Positions 17,494 through 25,966 of a stretch of 64,000 bases of DNA are shown here, piece by piece; position 1 is the stretch's first letter, and the number at the start of each line of letters is the position of its first letter. Under the pieces are notes generated by a model that was not told the DNA's origin, did no database searches, and was given only the letters and a program-made list of their open reading frames with translations. This stretch comes from an uncultured Owenweeksia sp. (GTDB lineage Bacteria > Bacteroidota > Bacteroidia > Flavobacteriales > Schleiferiaceae). Location: the NCBI GenBank assembly GCA_937146805.1, contig CAKZRR010000017.1, positions 62,001 through 126,000 of the forward strand. Direction: 5' to 3'. The translations under genes were made by a program, and so were the position numbers.

Positions 17494-17844
17494 ATGAGTA
17501 AATGGGTATTTAAATTGGTAGTTAGTACGATCGGTGTTTTTATTACTTCATGGATTTTAGAACCGCATGTGGCGGTAAATAGTTTTGCCACAGCCTTAGT
17601 AGTGGCACTGGTTTTATCGGTTTTAAACCTTACACTAAAACCGGTATTGGTGGTTTTTACATTACCAGTAACGGTTTTTAGCTTTGGGCTGTTTCTATTT
17701 GCAATTAATGCCCTTGTTATTTTGGCAGCCGATGCCCTTATTCCGGGTTTTATGGTAGCCAACTTTGGTTGGGCCTTGTTATTCAGTCTTATTTTATCGG
17801 TAGTAAACTCTCTTTTGCACCAGTTGGGTAAATCCAAAAATTAG
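17494..17844 (+). CDS. Phage holin family IV-like small membrane protein
   Basis: 116 residues with four predicted transmembrane helices (about 4-24, 28-50, 54-78 and 85-108) and Lys/Asn-rich ends. The pattern (VVALVLSVLNLTLKPVL, then LPVTVFSFGLFLFAINALVILAADALIPGF) is that of the 'phage holin family protein' (mycobacterial 4-TM holin superfamily). The family is widespread in chromosomes without phage context, so lysis activity should not be assumed. Its role here is unknown. The 3' end overlaps the convergent T9SS gene by 4 bp. Confidence 0.85.
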   Translation: MSKWVFKLVVSTIGVFITSWILEPHVAVNSFATALVVALVLSVLNLTLKPVLVVFTLPVTVFSFGLFLFAINALVILAADALIPGFMVANFGWALLFSLILSVVNSLLHQLGKSKN

Positions 17845-19823
17845 TGAATCACAATTTTTTGTGTTTTTTGTTCGGCACCAAGGTTAATTTGCAAGCTGTA
17901 CACGCCTTTCGGCAGATGACTTAAATTAAGCTCTTGACTGTACACACCGTTTGCACTAACACTATTTTGGTATTGAAGTTTTCCTGTTAAATCGAGCACT
18001 TTAAGTTGAGCTTCATAACGCCCATCCTTGGCCACATCAACATAAAAAATACCATTACTCGGATTTGGATATACCTCCATGATGGTTTCCTCAATTTTAC
18101 TTTCACTAATGCCAATGCCGTAGCCTACGGTAAATTGTTCTTTAATTTCGGTACCAAAGTTGGAGTTAAAGTTTTTAAAGAAAAAATTACCACCATCGTT
18201 TTGAAACTTGGCAGAACCGGCACCATCGTTATTAAACGAAAAGGACAAGCCATTTTTACTTCTATCCTCTAAATGGAAAGTGTAGCAGCCCGGTGCTAGA
18301 TTTAGGTTTTCGGTATAAGAAGTATTGCTGCTTAAGTTATCTCCAGATACTATTACAGTTCCGCTGTGATCGGTTAATCTCCAATGGGTATCGCTGCCTA
18401 CAGCATTGGTACGCAAACTAAATTTTAATTTGGCCGGATACACGGTAGGTGCAGTTACCATGGTTTCTTTTAGGTTGTTGAGATCATTTTGATCCCAAGT
18501 ATTGTTTGGATTATTGGCTACGGCAAAAAACTGTAGTGAGCCAGTATAAGTATTCCAGTCACCTTGGTCGCCAAAGGGTAGTTGTACTACTTCCGATTCT
18601 AAAAAGCCTAAGTTTCCTGTCCAGTTATATACGCGGTGTGTTCCATCATTCATCCCGTAGGTAATGGTACAAGAGGTTAGGTTTTGAGAGCCTTTATTCT
18701 TAATTATTACAGTAGCATTACCACAAATGGGGTTTAATCGCTTGCTTTCGTCTTCGCTACTTGGGGCAATAATTCGTTCCAGCTCTACATCGTCTGTATG
18801 ATTAGGATTTCCGTACTGAAACAGTTGTAGCGCGTAATTATAGCTTGCAGGAGATTCCCCTTGTGGAACGGTATAGCTATAGGCTTCAATATCTACATTT
18901 AAATCAAGTGTATCTCCTGTAAGATACGATGTTAACTCGTGGTTTCTAAATAAAGATTTATCACCAGGGCACCAGTTGGCACGATCGTAAAGCCAAGTAC
19001 CCGCTTGTGGCCAAATGTTGTTCAATCCACAATCTTCTCTCCAAATAGATTGCGTTACTACGCGTTGTCCACCTACTTCCACGTAATAGTCTTTTTCGCA
19101 AAATTCGGCACAGTTGAGTGCGTTTACAAAGCCGTGACCCGAAAAGTTGGCTCGTAGGCTTGCGGCAGTAGTAGCGGGGTTTAAAATAATAGATTGGGCC
19201 GGTAAATTTTTGTCTTCAAAATCTTGGGCAATTAAATAGCTTCCACCTCCGTGATATACGTTTTGAACATCTAATACATTACGCGCAGGCGTACCTTCAA
19301 TAAAGGCAAAATCGAGTGTGGCGCTAAAGCCGCTGCTCCAGCCTTGGTACTGCACAAAAATCTCTACGTCATCTTTTAGTAATGGAGCAAAATCGGTTAA
19401 ATCGTAAACAAAATCGTGTTCCCAGTTGTTGCTTAAATTTCCACCGTAAGGGGTAATTACCCGAGCCAGTTCGTAAGGAATTTTCACTTCAAAAACATTC
19501 CAAGTAGTGTCTATTTGTAAGGGGCTGGTAGAAATAGTGTCTATTTTAGAAACACTCGAATCCATACTTCCCGTGGCATGCATTAGCAATACTCGGGTAG
19601 TGTAATCCCAATCGCTACAGCCATTGCTGGCACAGCCCATGGTGTAGTGTAACATTATTTTGTGATAGGAAAGGCTGCCATCTGGAAAATGGGCAGTGTC
19701 TTTATAGCTTCCATACCAAGTAAGATCTGTTTTGTTGTGAGCGGTTACCCAAGTAGTGTCACCAGGACCAGCAAAAGTTGATAGGCTAAAAAGCAGTAAA
19801 AGAGATAGGTAAAATTTTTTCAT
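17841..19823 (-). CDS. PNGase F-like domain protein with T9SS sorting domain
   Basis: 660 residues. A Sec signal peptide (1-18) is followed by a region resembling the N-terminal beta-sandwich of peptide-N-glycosidase F-related proteins (GCSDWDYTTRV, then FEVKIPYELARVITPYGG). Many Cys and Trp suggest disulfide bonding outside the cell. The last ~75 residues are a type A T9SS sorting domain (EVYPNPSNGIFYVD, then LSHLPKGVYSLQI). It should be exported by the SprA translocon encoded in this window and anchored or released at the cell surface. Glycosidase activity is uncertain, because I cannot confirm the catalytic acids of PNGase F. Confidence 0.8.
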   Translation of the reverse strand: MKKFYLSLLLLFSLSTFAGPGDTTWVTAHNKTDLTWYGSYKDTAHFPDGSLSYHKIMLHYTMGCASNGCSDWDYTTRVLLMHATGSMDSSVSKIDTISTSPLQIDTTWNVFEVKIPYELARVITPYGGNLSNNWEHDFVYDLTDFAPLLKDDVEIFVQYQGWSSGFSATLDFAFIEGTPARNVLDVQNVYHGGGSYLIAQDFEDKNLPAQSIILNPATTAASLRANFSGHGFVNALNCAEFCEKDYYVEVGGQRVVTQSIWREDCGLNNIWPQAGTWLYDRANWCPGDKSLFRNHELTSYLTGDTLDLNVDIEAYSYTVPQGESPASYNYALQLFQYGNPNHTDDVELERIIAPSSEDESKRLNPICGNATVIIKNKGSQNLTSCTITYGMNDGTHRVYNWTGNLGFLESEVVQLPFGDQGDWNTYTGSLQFFAVANNPNNTWDQNDLNNLKETMVTAPTVYPAKLKFSLRTNAVGSDTHWRLTDHSGTVIVSGDNLSSNTSYTENLNLAPGCYTFHLEDRSKNGLSFSFNNDGAGSAKFQNDGGNFFFKNFNSNFGTEIKEQFTVGYGIGISESKIEETIMEVYPNPSNGIFYVDVAKDGRYEAQLKVLDLTGKLQYQNSVSANGVYSQELNLSHLPKGVYSLQINLGAEQKTQKIVIH

Positions 19824-19846
19824 GTATATATTATTGGAGTGGCAAA

Positions 19847-20407
19847 TTAGTTAATTTCGTCCATTTGAGTAACCCCACCACTAACCGTATATTTCATTAG
19901 TTCAGAAGCGTTTACTTTAAGAGGGGTAATGTAGCTTTCGGGTATGAGATAAAGGTTACCCGAAATATTATAGGAATGGGGAAGATATACGGTGAGTAAA
20001 TCATTGGATTTACCCATTTTTTTAAAATTTTCGTTGGTTACAAAACCCAACCGTTGAATTTCAGATGTTTCAGAAAGGCGCACGCTAACGGGTTTGTTGA
20101 AACTTTTTTTGTTGCCCACAAAGGCATTGAGCAAATCTTTAATGGCGGTATACACCACATTTACCAAAGGGGCTTTAGCAATAATTCGGTTGGAGTATTC
20201 TTTGAGTTTATCGGAAATAAGATGTTGACCAACTACTCCAATTAAGGTAATAACTCCAAAGATGAGTAATAAGCCCAACCCAGGAATATCAAAAGGGATT
20301 AATCCATCTAGCCAAATAAATACTTGCCATATAAAATATATAGTAACTACCAACGGAACTGAGTATAACAGCCCTTGTAAAAAGTATTTGATTATTTTTT
20401 TGGTCAT
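19847..20407 (-). CDS. DUF502 family membrane protein
   Basis: 186 residues. Two N-terminal transmembrane helices (about 8-30 and 42-62) are followed by a cytoplasmic or periplasmic domain with the DUF502 pattern (PLVNVVYTAIKDLLNAF, VYLPHSYNISGNLYLIP, LMKYTVSGGV). Function is unknown in bacteria; plant homologues are LIKE-COV proteins. The ATG overlaps the stop of the MmcQ gene (ATGA), so the two are translationally coupled. Confidence 0.88.
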   Translation of the reverse strand: MTKKIIKYFLQGLLYSVPLVVTIYFIWQVFIWLDGLIPFDIPGLGLLLIFGVITLIGVVGQHLISDKLKEYSNRIIAKAPLVNVVYTAIKDLLNAFVGNKKSFNKPVSVRLSETSEIQRLGFVTNENFKKMGKSNDLLTVYLPHSYNISGNLYLIPESYITPLKVNASELMKYTVSGGVTQMDEIN

Positions 20408-20757
20408 GAGTTTATCTCTTGTTGCAGCTTTTTGCTAAGCTTTTCAAATATTAGTTGGTAGGAGTGGTCTATGAGTTCTTGTATCATTTTTTGGTTTAAC
20501 GAGCCATCTAACTTTACGGTGTTCCAATGTTTTTTGCTCATGTGGTAACCAGCTGTTATAGCAGGGTATTCTTCTCTCAAACTAATGGCTCTTTCGGGAT
20601 CGCATTTTAGGTTGATGGATGGAGTCTCTGCCTCTAGCGGAATGAGAGCAAACATTTTGTTACCTACTTTAAAAACCAAGGTTTTATCGTCAAAAGGGAA
20701 GGATTCGGTACTGCCGATTTTAGACAGACAGTAGTCTCGTAACCACTCAACATTCAT
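20404..20757 (-). CDS. MmcQ/YjbR family protein
   Basis: 117 residues with the family hallmarks CLSKIGSTESFPFDDKTLVFKVGNKMFAL cut into the usual blocks (ESFPF, FKVGNKMFA), VNLKCDP-like INLKCDPE, and YHMSKKHWNTV near residue 70. These proteins have a CyaY-like fold and are often labelled DNA-binding, but no clear function is established. It overlaps DUF502 downstream by 4 bp. Confidence 0.88.
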   Translation of the reverse strand: MNVEWLRDYCLSKIGSTESFPFDDKTLVFKVGNKMFALIPLEAETPSINLKCDPERAISLREEYPAITAGYHMSKKHWNTVKLDGSLNQKMIQELIDHSYQLIFEKLSKKLQQEINS

Positions 20758-20847
20758 ATACTTACTTTAAGAAATGTGAAGTTCAAATTTCCAAATTATT
20801 TGGAAGTCTTTAAAGAGGGTGATGAGTGAGTTTTTAACGAAGGATTG

Positions 20848-21543
20848 TTACGCTTGTATTTCGCCTAATCCATTAATAAAAGCTTCCACACTTTGCGCAT
20901 TTTCTACCAAATGTGTCCCAATTTTGGTTCTCCTTAGTTCGGCTAAGTGGCCACCACAGTCCAGAGATTTTCCAAAATCAAAAGCTAAACTTCTTATATA
21001 AGTGCCTTTGCTGCAATTCACTCTAAAGTGAATATCTAAACCTTCTATTTTGGTTATTTCAAATTCAGTGATTTCTACTTTTCGACTGGGCAGTGTAATA
21101 TTGGCTCCCTTTCGAGCTAATTCGTAGGCGCGCTCACCGTCTTTTTTTATCGCTGAAAATAGAGGAGGAATTTGATCAACAGTTCCAATAAACTGATGGC
21201 AATTTGCTAAAATCAGTTCATCAGTAAGATGCTCGGTGCTAAAAGTTTCACTGACTTGGGTTTCTAAATCATAGCTGGGTGTGTTACCTCCCAAACGAAT
21301 AGTGCCCGTGTACTCCTTAGGCAATCCCATGTAATCGTTTATTTTTTTGGTGTGAGCACCGGTACAAATAATCAATAAGCCAGAGGCAAGGGGGTCAAGA
21401 GTTCCAGCATGTCCTACTTTTATTTTTTTAAGTTGGAAACGTTTCTTGATGCTGTAGCGCAACTTATTAACTACGTCAAATGATGTCCATTCGAGTGGTT
21501 TGTTAATTAAAAGAGTTTGACCAGTAAGGTATGGGTTATCCAA
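20848..21543 (-). CDS. truB: tRNA pseudouridine(55) synthase TruB
   Basis: About 231 residues from the chosen start. The catalytic motif is HAGTLDPLASGLL, with the conserved Asp, and KPLEWTSFDVV, TGTIRLGGNTPSYDLE, RKVEITEF and CSKGTYIRSLAFDFG are all present. TruB makes pseudouridine 55 in the T-loop of tRNAs. The frame is open upstream to 21615, but that stretch lies inside uppP and does not look like TruB. The TTG at 21543, overlapping the uppP stop by 8 bp, gives a normal TruB N-terminus. It belongs to the ftsX-DUF3098-uppP-truB operon. Confidence 0.92.
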   Translation of the reverse strand: MDNPYLTGQTLLINKPLEWTSFDVVNKLRYSIKKRFQLKKIKVGHAGTLDPLASGLLIICTGAHTKKINDYMGLPKEYTGTIRLGGNTPSYDLETQVSETFSTEHLTDELILANCHQFIGTVDQIPPLFSAIKKDGERAYELARKGANITLPSRKVEITEFEITKIEGLDIHFRVNCSKGTYIRSLAFDFGKSLDCGGHLAELRRTKIGTHLVENAQSVEAFINGLGEIQA

Positions 21544-22351
21544 TTTGCAAATCGTATTCAAAAGCAAAAGTGGACAGTATAGCGAGTCCTCCAACAATAA
21601 AACAGTACAGTGCAAAGAAGTTGAGGTTGGCTCGTTTTACGATGTCAATCATCCAAGCACATGCCCATAATCCGGTAACAAACGCGCCACCAAATCCTAA
21701 AATAAGGTGCATAGGCTGAATGCTATCAACATTAAAGGCTCCATCTAAAATGTCCTTCGCTATTTTACCAAATATAAGGGGTACTACCATTAAAAAGGAA
21801 AATCGTGCAGAGGTGGTTTTGTCCATTCCTAGGAGGATAGAGGCTGAAATGGTAGCCCCCGATCTACTAATACCGGGTAGAATAGCGATGGCTTGTGCAA
21901 TTCCAATAACAATGGCACGACCATAGCTGATATCTTTATCACCTGTTTTAGCATTATTAGCAAAAATGAGTAACACCCCAGTAATCAGTAGCATACATCC
22001 TACCAAAAGCACTTGTTGGTTAAAGAGGGTCTCTAGAATGTCATCAAAAAGCACTCCTACTATAGCGGCAGGAATCATCGAGATGATGATAGCGAGATTA
22101 AATCGAGTAATCTCCTTTTTCTTAAAGTTGAAAAGACCCTTAATTAGGTGTGTTACCTCATGTCTAAAAACAATAATAGTGGCTAATGCCGTAGCAAAGT
22201 GAACTACTACTGTAAAAAGCATGCTTTCTTCAGGTAAACTTTCATCCCCAAAAAGAGCTTTGGCCAGCTCTAGGTGGCCACTACTACTAACCGGTAAAAA
22301 TTCGGTTAACCCTTGAATAATTCCTAAAAATAAAGCTTCTAATCTGCCCAT
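21536..22351 (-). CDS. uppP: Undecaprenyl-diphosphatase UppP (BacA)
   Basis: 271 residues with about eight transmembrane helices. The two active-site segments are QGLTEFLPVSSSGHLELA near residue 15 and ILPGISRSGATIS near residue 160. It recycles the undecaprenyl carrier lipid for cell-wall synthesis at the inner membrane. It lies 4 bp after the DUF3098 gene and overlaps truB, within an envelope/division operon headed by ftsX. Confidence 0.96.
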   Translation of the reverse strand: MGRLEALFLGIIQGLTEFLPVSSSGHLELAKALFGDESLPEESMLFTVVVHFATALATIIVFRHEVTHLIKGLFNFKKKEITRFNLAIIISMIPAAIVGVLFDDILETLFNQQVLLVGCMLLITGVLLIFANNAKTGDKDISYGRAIVIGIAQAIAILPGISRSGATISASILLGMDKTTSARFSFLMVVPLIFGKIAKDILDGAFNVDSIQPMHLILGFGGAFVTGLWACAWMIDIVKRANLNFFALYCFIVGGLAILSTFAFEYDLQIG

Positions 22352-22355
22352 TGTG

Positions 22356-22580
22356 TTATTTTCCTTTGGTCATAATTGCAAAAACTTCTAATAATAAGCC
22401 TGCAATAATAAGTATTGGTGCAATAATAATACGTCCTGCCGAAAAAATTTCGGGATTGAATTCTTCCGGATTAGCACTGCCTCCGCCCATCATAAAAAGA
22501 TATCCAATTATCATTAATACAATACCGGCAACTACCATTAGGTAGTTTTTGCGCTCGAATATAAAGGTTTGTTTTTCCAT
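22356..22580 (-). CDS. DUF3098 family small membrane protein
   Basis: 74 residues: a short cytoplasmic N-terminus (MEKQTFIFERKNYLMV), then two transmembrane helices (about 13-31 and 48-68) around a loop with GGGSANPEEFNPEIFS. This is the standard DUF3098 pattern of Bacteroidota, nearly always found between ftsX and uppP as here. Its function is unknown; context suggests the cell envelope or division. Confidence 0.9.
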   Translation of the reverse strand: MEKQTFIFERKNYLMVVAGIVLMIIGYLFMMGGGSANPEEFNPEIFSAGRIIIAPILIIAGLLLEVFAIMTKGK

Positions 22581-22581
22581 G

Positions 22582-23460
22582 TCAAAAGTATAATTGATCT
22601 GTAGTAAGTTTTAAATATTTTTTAAGGGCAAAGTAAGTGCAGCCGGAGGTAATGGCCATGCCTATTAATAGGATACCTGCAAAAAGAATAGAAAGTTTAA
22701 ATAATCCTAAAATCTCAGCTATTGCGGGCATCTCATTGGCCGCGTAAAGATAAAGTCCTAAAATAAGCCCGCAAGCAATAAGTCCTCCGTAAAGCCCATG
22801 ACGTAAGCTCCTCCATAAAAAAGGCATACGTATAAAGGTGCGCGTAGCCCCTACTAATTGCATGGTTTTAATGATAAACCGCTTTGAGTAAATAGACAGT
22901 CTTATGGAGCTGTTAATTAGTCCAATGGAGATGAGTGTTAAAAAGGCACTTCCGAAAATCAAAAACAAGCCAATCCTTTTAATATTGTCATTCATCATTT
23001 GGATAAGCGGCTTATCGTACACTATCTCATTGATAAACGTTCCTACCAAAAACTCCTTTTCAAATTGTTCAATGAGAGATGACTCAACAAATTGTGCATT
23101 TAAGTTTATTTCTATCACGTTTAGTAATGGATTGTAGCCTAAAAAATCCATAAAATCTTCCTCTAGATCCTTCTTAAGGTCTTCAGCCGCTTCTTCTTTT
23201 GAAATATATTGTATGGATTTGACTTCGGGTAAAAGCTGTAGGCTTTTTTGAAATTGTCGCACTTCCAACTCAGAGGCTTCGTTATTTAAAAGCACCGTTA
23301 CAGCAAAGTCCTCTCGTACCTTATCCGCTATAGCATTAGCATTGAGCAATAATAGCCCAAACACTCCTAGCACGAAAAGTACCAATGAAATACTTATAAC
23401 TACAGAAAAGTAGGATGATCGTAGTCTCCTACGCGTATATTTATCAGAAAATTGACTCAC
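22582..23460 (-). CDS. ftsX: Cell division protein FtsX
   Basis: 292 residues. One N-terminal transmembrane helix (about 20-42) is followed by an extracytoplasmic domain with the FtsX ECD pattern (VTVLLNNEASELEVRQFQKSL, YISKEEAAEDLKKDL) in about 45-165. Three C-terminal helices contain the permease-like segment ISIGLINSSIRLSIYSKRFIIKTMQLVGAT. With the ATPase FtsE (not in this window) it regulates peptidoglycan hydrolases at the septum. It heads the operon ftsX-DUF3098-uppP-truB. Confidence 0.93.
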   Translation of the reverse strand: MSQFSDKYTRRRLRSSYFSVVISISLVLFVLGVFGLLLLNANAIADKVREDFAVTVLLNNEASELEVRQFQKSLQLLPEVKSIQYISKEEAAEDLKKDLEEDFMDFLGYNPLLNVIEINLNAQFVESSLIEQFEKEFLVGTFINEIVYDKPLIQMMNDNIKRIGLFLIFGSAFLTLISIGLINSSIRLSIYSKRFIIKTMQLVGATRTFIRMPFLWRSLRHGLYGGLIACGLILGLYLYAANEMPAIAEILGLFKLSILFAGILLIGMAITSGCTYFALKKYLKLTTDQLYF

Positions 23461-23643
23461 GAAATATGGGTTGGCGGCTAAAGTAATAAAAATAGCTCCT
23501 AGCTTATATAATAGCGTGTTAACTTAGGTTAGAAAGCTGTTAATAAAATGGCAGTTTGTAAATGATTTGGGTAAAGTTGTCGAATTTTCCCTAAATGTTT
23601 TGTTGAAAAATTTATCTTGCAACCTTGTATTAATTAGTCTCTT

Positions 23644-24141
23644 ATGAACGGTTTTGTGAAAAATTTGTGGAAGTACATTTTACCACTTCTAATTTTAGTA
23701 GGTATAGCGCTTATTGATTTTGATTTCGAAATAAAAAATCCCTTTGCAAAGGAAAGTGTGGTAGATACTATTGGCGTCTCGGATACTGAGGGGGTGGATA
23801 GCTTAGTTATGGACGAGTTAGATAGCTTGGAAATGAGTTTGGCAAGTACAGATAGTTTAAGACAAGATTCATCGGAACCAAGCCAAGAAGTAACAACCGA
23901 TTATGAATATTTTAAAGGAGATGGAGATCCCCAATGGCGTTTAGTTGTAGCAAGCGCAAAGAGCGAGGCTGGAGCCCAAAAAATGGTAGAACGACTTGCT
24001 GGGGATGCTGAGGTTGTATTTATTGAGGAGATAAGTGCTTATAGAGTAGTGCTGCAAAGTTTTAACGATTTGAGCAGTGCTCAAATCGCGTTTGATCAAA
24101 ACATGTCAAGGTTTCCAGATGCGTGGCTAGCACGCTTTTAA
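23644..24141 (+). CDS. Membrane-anchored protein with SPOR-like C-terminal domain
   Basis: 165 residues. One transmembrane helix (about 10-25, KYILPLLILVGIALI) is followed by a Ser/Asp-rich linker (about 45-95). A C-terminal ~70-residue domain reads WRLVVASAKSEAGAQKMVERL, then YRVVLQSFNDLSSAQIAF, as in SPOR/peptidoglycan-binding folds. It is probably anchored in the inner membrane with the domain in the periplasm, where SPOR domains bind denuded glycan strands at division sites. SPOR similarity is by pattern only. It is divergent from ftsX. Confidence 0.7.
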   Translation: MNGFVKNLWKYILPLLILVGIALIDFDFEIKNPFAKESVVDTIGVSDTEGVDSLVMDELDSLEMSLASTDSLRQDSSEPSQEVTTDYEYFKGDGDPQWRLVVASAKSEAGAQKMVERLAGDAEVVFIEEISAYRVVLQSFNDLSSAQIAFDQNMSRFPDAWLARF

Positions 24142-24179
24142 TCTGAAGAAAGCCTGGTTTTTTAAGATTCAGATTTTTT
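24140..24179. terminator. Possible bidirectional terminator between convergent genes
   Basis: AATCTGAA (24140-24147) pairs with TTCAGATT (24168-24175) across a 20-base loop. A T run follows on the + strand. It overlaps both stops; the large loop makes the call weak. Confidence 0.35.
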
Positions 24180-24539
24180 AAGCAGCTTCTTGATGCGTGT
24201 TGAAAGCTCTTTAGGGCTAAAGGGTTTTGTCATGTAATCATCAGCACCCAGTTCAAAAGCTTTTAATACTGCGTTTTCTGAGTTTAATGAGGTGAGTAAT
24301 AATACAGGCGCCTGTGTGCCTCTTTCTTTTAATATTTTAAGCAGCTCAAAGCCACTAATAAAAGGCATCATTACATCTGAAATAACAATGTCAAACTTTT
24401 CATTGTCAATTTTTTCGATGGCCTTTTCCCCATCTTCAGCAGTTTCTACATTATAACCTTCTTTAGTCAGTTTAAATGCTAGTGCGTCCCTAATTAAAGG
24501 TTCGTCATCTACTATTAAGATTTTAATTTTATCACTCAT
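24162..24539 (-). CDS. Single-domain response regulator
   Basis: 125 residues, only a receiver domain. The acidic pair is Asp11-Asp12, the phospho-acceptor Asp55 (VISDVMMP), with Thr83 and Lys105 (MTKPFSP) complete. There is no output domain, so it should act by protein contact or as a phospho-relay intermediate. No kinase is adjacent; the kinase at the window start is more than 23 kb away and no link can be claimed. Confidence 0.95.
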   Translation of the reverse strand: MSDKIKILIVDDEPLIRDALAFKLTKEGYNVETAEDGEKAIEKIDNEKFDIVISDVMMPFISGFELLKILKERGTQAPVLLLTSLNSENAVLKAFELGADDYMTKPFSPKELSTRIKKLLKKSES

Positions 24540-24670
24540 TGCAATGTTATAAGTATAAGTTTGGCCAGCAATTTACGAACCAAATATAGTAGTATTTCAA
24601 AATTTTCCTTATTTTATTTTCTAAAGTTTAGATTCTAAGGATAATATATTTTTTACAAAAAGCTTAGGTA

Positions 24671-25405
24671 ATGAAATTCACCTCATTAGACGCTCTCGAT
24701 TTGGGAGGTATTAGTTCCAAAAGTAGAATAACAGTGCTTACAGGAGCCGGAATAAGTCAAGAAAGTGGCATTGCAACCTTTAGAGGAGCTAAGGGGTTGT
24801 GGGAAAATCATGCTATAGAAGATGTGGCAACACCACAAGCCTGGGTGAAAAACCCAGAGTTGGTTTTGCGATTTTACAACGAGCGTAGGGCGCAGGTTAT
24901 AAATGCACGGCCAAACCTTGCACATAAGCTCTTAGCACAATTAGATAATGATTATGACGTGCAGATAATTACTCAAAACGTGGATGATCTACACGAGCGT
25001 GCGGGATCACATAATATATTGCATCTTCATGGGGAGATTGTAAAAGCCCGAAGTAGCGTAAATGAAAATTTGATATATCCCATTTCAGGCAGCGTGTTGA
25101 ATTTAGGTGATAAATGTGCGCATGGGGCTCAATTGCGTCCACATATTGTATGGTTTGGCGAAATGGTTCCAGAATTTGAGAAAGCCATTGCGCTCACACA
25201 TCAATCGGATTTACTCCTTATAATAGGAACCTCTTTGCAAGTATATCCTGCTGCAAGTTTGGTGAAAGAGGTGGGTTTAGAAATTCCGGTTATTATTGTT
25301 GATCCCGAAATGCCTAGATTAAATTCATGGACTCACTGGTGTTTTATTCCTAAAAAAGCAACAGAAGGAATGGAAATATTGAGTGCCAAATTAATGCGTC
25401 AGTAA
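24671..25405 (+). CDS. cobB: Sirtuin NAD-dependent protein deacylase (class III type)
   Basis: 244 residues. The NAD-binding motifs are GAGIS (25-29), FRGAKGLW (37-44) and TQNVDDLHERAG (101-112), and the catalytic His is at 120 (LHGE). Tyr69 and Arg72 (FYNERR) match the Tyr-x-x-Arg pair that lets class III sirtuins bind succinyl- or malonyl-lysine, so desuccinylase activity is possible. The four zinc Cys are missing: after LHGE the sequence reads IVKARSSVNENL, and the only Cys are at 149 and 224. Loss of the zinc site appears in other flavobacterial sirtuins, so the fold is probably kept. It is a single gene just upstream of the rimP promoter. Confidence 0.9.
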   Translation: MKFTSLDALDLGGISSKSRITVLTGAGISQESGIATFRGAKGLWENHAIEDVATPQAWVKNPELVLRFYNERRAQVINARPNLAHKLLAQLDNDYDVQIITQNVDDLHERAGSHNILHLHGEIVKARSSVNENLIYPISGSVLNLGDKCAHGAQLRPHIVWFGEMVPEFEKAIALTHQSDLLLIIGTSLQVYPAASLVKEVGLEIPVIIVDPEMPRLNSWTHWCFIPKKATEGMEILSAKLMRQ

Positions 25406-25432
25406 CTCTTTAAAATACTGAATAATAATATC

Positions 25433-25440
25433 TATATTTG
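25433..25440 (+). promoter_or_regulatory. Promoter -7 box of the rimP-nusA-infB operon
   Basis: TATATTTG is an exact TAnnTTTG match, followed by GCGGC. The start of transcription would be near 25446, just before a strong leader hairpin. Confidence 0.6.
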
Positions 25441-25451
25441 CGGCCTCTAAC

Positions 25452-25477
25452 AAGAGGGGACAAGTGTCCCCTCTTTT
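25452..25477 (+). promoter_or_regulatory. Leader hairpin upstream of rimP (possible attenuator)
   Basis: A perfect 10-bp stem (AAGAGGGGAC 25452-25461 with 25466-25475), loop AAGT, then TTTT. It lies between the promoter box and the rimP start, where a terminator-like hairpin could act in attenuation of the operon encoding NusA itself, or protect the 5' end of the mRNA. A GTG at 25464 lies inside it and is not a credible start. Confidence 0.55.
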
Positions 25478-25487
25478 GGTAAGGTGC

Positions 25488-25952
25488 ATGATAGATTCGG
25501 CAAAAGTTAATGAAGTGTGTAGTGAAACTTTAAAGGAGCAAGGCGCCTTTTTGGTGGAATTAATGGTGAGTGCAGGTAATCAAATTTTAATCCGTGCGGA
25601 TCATCCGGATGGTATGAATTTGAAAAAACTGGCGCAAGTGCATAGGGCAATTGAGGGGGCTTTTGATAGAGAGGAAGAGGATTTTGATATTGAAGTGTCT
25701 TCTCCTGGTGCGACAGAGCCCTTTAAAGTGTTGGAGCAATATTTAAAAAATGTGGGTAGAGATGTAAAAGTAACTACTCACCAAGGCGAAGTTCACCAAG
25801 GTGTGCTAGATAAATTTGAAAACGATCAACTTACACTCAGTTGGAAAGAAAGAGTTCCGAAAGAGATAGGTAAAGGTAAAAGGACAGTAACGCGGGAGTG
25901 TTGCGTAGCATTAAGTACAATTAAAGAAACACGATTAGAATTAAAATTTTAA
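25488..25952 (+). CDS. rimP: Ribosome maturation factor RimP
   Basis: 154 residues from the ATG at 25488. The RimP N-domain (LVELMVSAGNQILIRADHPDG, CxxVHRAIE-like AQVHRAIEGAF) is followed by DIEVSSPG and FKVLEQYLKNVGRDVKV, then the SH3-like C-domain. RimP binds the 30S subunit during assembly. The frame extends upstream to a GTG at 25464, but that codon sits in the leader hairpin, so ATG 25488 is preferred. It heads the conserved rimP-nusA-infB operon, with 14 bp to nusA. Confidence 0.93.
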   Translation: MIDSAKVNEVCSETLKEQGAFLVELMVSAGNQILIRADHPDGMNLKKLAQVHRAIEGAFDREEEDFDIEVSSPGATEPFKVLEQYLKNVGRDVKVTTHQGEVHQGVLDKFENDQLTLSWKERVPKEIGKGKRTVTRECCVALSTIKETRLELKF

Positions 25953-25966
25953 TCACCAATTAGAAA

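Noticed and set aside
17469-17837. 122-codon - strand frame opposite the holin-like gene
   Set aside because: The + strand product has four clear transmembrane helices and a known family pattern; the - strand product is Lys/Thr-rich with no domain.
20789-20805. Hairpin TTCCAAA/TTTGGAA after truB as a terminator
   Set aside because: AT-rich 7-bp stem without a T run on the transcribed strand.
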